Source of the DNA: Gammaproteobacteria bacterium
GTDB taxonomy: Bacteria; Pseudomonadota; Gammaproteobacteria; UBA9214
Direction: 5' to 3'
DNA length: 8,289 bases
Assembly: GCA_030632175.1 (NCBI GenBank)
Contig: DAOVVG010000096.1
Location: forward strand, 1-8,289
Part shown: positions 6,447 to 8,289 of the stretch, piece after piece
How the letters are laid out: each line of letters begins with the position of its first letter
How positions within the stretch are numbered: the first letter of the stretch is position 1
Translations under genes and position numbers: made by a program
Notes under the pieces: generated by a model
What the model was told of the DNA's origin: nothing
What the model saw: only the letters and a program-made list of their open reading frames with translations
The model's database searches: none

Positions 6447-7187
6447 ATGCAAACGCTGAACGGACAAATTCCCGATATCCAGGCAACAATCACCGGCATC
6501 ATGGAGACCTGCAAGCAGGCCAACGACCGTTCAGCTGCATTGCAGGACGCTGAAACAGACCTGCCCACGCTGGAACAGGCCTTTGAACAGCTGCTGGACG
6601 TCATGAACCGGATTGAGTCTGACGCGCAATCCTCCGGCGATGCCAGTACCGAGGACATCACTGAAATTGGCGAATATGCATTGCGTCTGCAGGAATCGCT
6701 CTCCGCGATTTCAGACAAACTGGGATTGACCGAGCAAAAACAGCCATTGGCAACCCTGAGCATCAACATTGCCCTGTGGATTGCTGACCACGCCGGCCAA
6801 ATAGAAACACTGGAACCAATCGTCGACGCGATCGCACAAACCGCCAACAGCACCCAGGACCCACAACAGCTCGAACAACTCAGCGGCGTCATAAAACGTA
6901 TCATTGATGCCGTTTCCGCCGTTATCAGCCAGGACCTCGAAAAAATGAACCTCGGACGACCATGGCGGGTATTGCTGCTCAACCATGGCATCGTCGCAAC
7001 GCGCAGTCACGATACCAAATCGATGGAGGCTGCCTTTGCGGTACTGACCAGCAAGCTGCCGGAAGATGCTACCCGCTTCTTCAGCGAGGGCATGCAACAG
7101 ATGGACACACTGAATTACCCGCCCCATGTCCGCAAGGTGATGGAGAGATACCACCGCGAATGGCCGGTTAACCGTTCCCTGCACTGA
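6447..7187 (+). CDS. Conserved-looking hypothetical protein, soluble and helical, unknown function
   Basis: I do not recognise this protein. From the ATG at 6447 it has 246 residues; an ATG at 6417 would add ten (MAPFLNGQIN). Neither start has a good ribosome binding site, so the choice is uncertain. No signal peptide, membrane segment, cysteine cluster or catalytic motif is visible. The first 170 or so residues are acidic, rich in Gln, Ala, Leu and Asp, with heptad-like spacing that suggests helical bundles or coiled coil. The last third looks more like a folded domain: WRVLLLNHGIVATRSHD (about 180-196), MEAAFAVLTSKLPEDA, then FFSEGMQQMDTLNYPPHVRK and a Tyr/Trp-containing end. Codon use resembles its neighbours and the frame is undamaged, which supports a real gene. 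It is divergent from rnm and upstream of yciB; a link to either is only positional. Confidence 0.8.
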   Translation: MQTLNGQIPDIQATITGIMETCKQANDRSAALQDAETDLPTLEQAFEQLLDVMNRIESDAQSSGDASTEDITEIGEYALRLQESLSAISDKLGLTEQKQPLATLSINIALWIADHAGQIETLEPIVDAIAQTANSTQDPQQLEQLSGVIKRIIDAVSAVISQDLEKMNLGRPWRVLLLNHGIVATRSHDTKSMEAAFAVLTSKLPEDATRFFSEGMQQMDTLNYPPHVRKVMERYHREWPVNRSLH

Positions 7188-7193
7188 TACCCT

Positions 7194-7232
7194 TAGCCGT
7201 TCCGCCACAGGGAACTATTGCGGCTGCGGCTA
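7194..7232. repeat. Imperfect inverted repeat (possible hairpin) after the unknown gene
   Basis: TAGCCG (7194-7199) pairs with CGGCTA (7227-7232), and inside it CCGC (7202-7205) pairs with GCGG (7220-7223), leaving a small internal loop and a 14-base terminal loop. It begins 6 bp after the stop codon. There is no T-run after it, so it is not a standard intrinsic terminator; it might protect the 3' end of the mRNA or be chance. Confidence 0.35.
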
Positions 7233-7250
7233 TCTAACGGTACTACAGGG

Positions 7251-7279
7251 TTTCAACCACAGGCCAAAAAGACTATTAT
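7251..7279 (+). promoter_or_regulatory. Candidate promoter for yciB-yciI-bolA
   Basis: TTTCAA (7251-7256) is followed 17 bp later by TATTAT (7274-7279), which matches the -10 consensus at five of six positions; the -35 matches only three. Transcription would start near 7286, leaving a leader of about 50 bases before the yciB ATG. The 151-bp gap makes a separate promoter likely, but this particular choice is by eye. Confidence 0.35.
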
Positions 7280-7338
7280 TCAGCACTTTTCGGGGCGAAA
7301 GTCTGACATTCCAGGAAAATCACAGACCAGATAACACA

Positions 7339-7881
7339 ATGAAATTTCTTTTCGACCTGTTCCCGATCATACTGTTTTTCGTGGCCTACAAGATGTACGA
7401 CATCTATGTGGCGACCGCCGTTGCCATCGCCGCCGCGTTTGTGCAAACCGGCCTGTTCTGGTTAAAAAACCGCAAATTTGAAAAGATGCACCTGATCACA
7501 CTGGCGATCCTGGTTGTCTTCGGCGGTCTGACACTGATCCTGCGCGACCCGGTTTTTATCAAATGGAAACCGACCGTGGTGAACTGGCTGTTTGGTGCCA
7601 CCTTCATGGGTAGCCAGTTTATCGGCGAAAAGACACTGGTGGAACGCATGATGAGCCATGCCATCACGGCTCCGGTCGCTATCTGGAGGCGAATCAACCT
7701 GGCATGGGTTGTGTTCTTTGTTGCCATGGGTGCACTGAATATCTACGTCGCCTATAACTTCAGCGAAGAAGCCTGGGTAAACTTCAAACTGTTCGGCATG
7801 ATGGGACTGACGCTGGTGTTTGTATTCGGTCAGGCCTTTTATCTCAGCCGTTACATGGAAACAGAAGAGGAATCCGAATAA
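7339..7881 (+). CDS. yciB: Inner-membrane septation protein A (YciB/IspZ family)
   Basis: A 180-residue integral membrane protein that aligns by eye along its whole length with E. coli YciB: YKMYDIYVATA (17-27), VVFGGLTLILRDPVFIKWKP (about 59-78), NLAWVVFFVAMGALNIYVA (about 121-139), and WVNFKLFGMMGLTLVF (about 147-162). About five hydrophobic spans are visible, with a short acidic, cytoplasm-like tail (METEEESE). The family is linked to cell-envelope synthesis and cell division: E. coli YciB associates with elongation and division proteins, and loss in Shigella affects septation and intracellular spread. A biochemical activity is not established. No good Shine-Dalgarno precedes the ATG; an AGGAAA is about 20 bases away. 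The TAA stop overlaps the yciI ATG by one base (TAATG), indicating one operon. Confidence 0.96.
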   Translation: MKFLFDLFPIILFFVAYKMYDIYVATAVAIAAAFVQTGLFWLKNRKFEKMHLITLAILVVFGGLTLILRDPVFIKWKPTVVNWLFGATFMGSQFIGEKTLVERMMSHAITAPVAIWRRINLAWVVFFVAMGALNIYVAYNFSEEAWVNFKLFGMMGLTLVFVFGQAFYLSRYMETEEESE

Positions 7882-8180
7882 TGTTGTATGCCATCATTAG
7901 CCAGGACAAACCGGACAGCCTGACTGATCGGCTGAATGCTCGCCCGGCGCACCTGGACAGATTGAATCAGTTAAAAGATGCCGGGCGACTGGTGCTGGCC
8001 GGGCCGCACCCCGCCATCGACAGTCCCGACCCCGGCGATGCCGGCTTCAGCGGCAGCCTGGTTGTTGCAGAGTTCCACTCACTGCAAGATGCGCAGAGCT
8101 GGGCAGATGCCGACCCCTATAGTGCTACCGGTGTATACCAGCAGGTCGTCGTCAAACCTTTCAAGAAGGTACTGCCCTGA
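7881..8180 (+). CDS. yciI: YciI family protein
   Basis: A 99-residue protein of the YciI-like family (ferredoxin-like dimeric alpha/beta barrel). It matches E. coli YciI closely: RPAHLDRL (21-28) containing the conserved His, GRLVLAGPHPA (35-45), then the GFSGSLVVAEF segment, WADADPY (about 74-80) and the VKPFKKV end. The conserved His and Asp resemble an active-site pair and some relatives act as dehalogenase-like or cleaving enzymes, but the reaction of YciI itself is not known. The ATG shares its A with the stop codon of yciB and AGGA lies 9 bases upstream, so start and co-translation are well supported. Its own TGA overlaps the ATG of the next gene. E. coli also has yciI close to yciB. 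Confidence 0.95.
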   Translation: MLYAIISQDKPDSLTDRLNARPAHLDRLNQLKDAGRLVLAGPHPAIDSPDPGDAGFSGSLVVAEFHSLQDAQSWADADPYSATGVYQQVVVKPFKKVLP

Positions 8181-8289
8181 TGACTGCAGAACGTATTGAA
8201 ATGATCCGCGAGCGGTTAACAGACAACCTGCACCCGACCGAACTGAACATCATTGACGAAAGCGCCAGGCATGCAGGACATGCAGGCGC
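8180..8289 (+). CDS. BolA family protein, 3' end cut by the window edge
   Basis: The ATG at 8180 overlaps the yciI stop (TGATG), with AGAAGG about 10 bases upstream. Thirty-six codons are visible: an N-terminal helix (ERIEMIRERL), then HPTELNIIDESARHAGHAG, which is the BolA-family signature in which the H-x-G-H region supplies a histidine used for metal or [2Fe-2S] cluster binding with monothiol glutaredoxins. BolA proteins act in Fe-S cluster trafficking and, in some bacteria, in morphology and stress gene control. The rest of the protein (usually 80-105 residues) lies outside the window, so BolA versus IbaG cannot be settled; the start resembles BolA-type more. Its place behind yciB, which is linked to septation, fits a shared envelope or morphology theme, which is inference. 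Confidence 0.85.
   Translation, partial: MTAERIEMIRERLTDNLHPTELNIIDESARHAGHAG

Noticed and set aside
6429..6476. Two copies of Leu-Asn-Gly-Gln-Ile near the start of the unknown gene
   Set aside because: The DNA copies have diverged, the first lies before the preferred start codon, and the match is too short to claim a duplication.
6404..6991. A 195-codon open frame on the minus strand opposite the unknown gene
   Set aside because: Its product is rich in Ser, Cys and Met in a pattern expected from reading a real gene backwards, with no recognisable domain. The plus-strand frame has ordinary soluble-protein composition and codon use like its neighbours.
8268..8287. Near-perfect 9-base tandem repeat (CATGCAGGA/CATGCAGGC)
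   Set aside because: It encodes the HAGHAG segment that is the normal BolA-family signature, so protein function explains it.
1..8289. Search for mobile elements, CRISPR arrays, toxin-antitoxin or defence genes and RNA genes
   Set aside because: No transposase, integrase, regularly spaced repeats, terminal inverted repeats, tRNA or rRNA-like stretch was seen; all long stretches are explained by core genes.

Overview
This window looks like core chromosome from a gammaproteobacterium. No mobile element, phage gene, tRNA, rRNA or CRISPR array is visible. Several products match the E. coli proteins closely when read by eye (YciO, YciB, YciI, RluB). Base composition looks even, at moderate GC, and the genes are tightly packed. 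I cannot fix the genus from the sequence alone.

The left three quarters (positions 1-6321) is one leftward block on the minus strand. In transcription order it holds a PHP-domain 5'-3' exoribonuclease (rnm/yciV), a YciO-type Sua5/YrdC-fold protein, a site-2-protease-like M50 membrane metalloprotease, tryptophanyl-tRNA synthetase (trpS), the condensin partners scpA and scpB, the 23S rRNA pseudouridine synthase rluB, and an endonuclease III-like DNA glycosylase that runs off the left edge. Junctions are mostly overlapping or very short: 4-bp overlap rnm/yciO, 32 bp yciO/M50, 9 bp M50/trpS, 30 bp scpA/scpB, 34 bp scpB/rluB and 9 bp rluB/endonuclease. The largest internal gap (109 bp, trpS to scpA) may hold a second promoter.

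The right quarter is transcribed rightward from a divergent intergenic region at about 6322-6446. It begins with a soluble, helical protein of about 246 residues that I do not recognise. After a 151-bp gap comes a compact operon: yciB (inner-membrane septation protein A), yciI and the start of a bolA-family gene. These last three genes overlap by one base each (TAATG and TGATG).

The recognised products cover RNA processing and modification (Rnm, RluB), translation (TrpRS), chromosome segregation (ScpA/ScpB with an SMC partner encoded elsewhere), DNA repair, membrane proteolysis and envelope/septation functions. I see no obviously new defence or mobile system. The points most worth a second look are a cysteine pattern in TrpRS close to a known [4Fe-4S] motif, the unrecognised gene at 6447-7187, the in-frame rluB/endonuclease junction separated by one TAG, and the unusual starts of trpS (TTG, with its Shine-Dalgarno on the upstream stop codon) and rnm (possibly leaderless).
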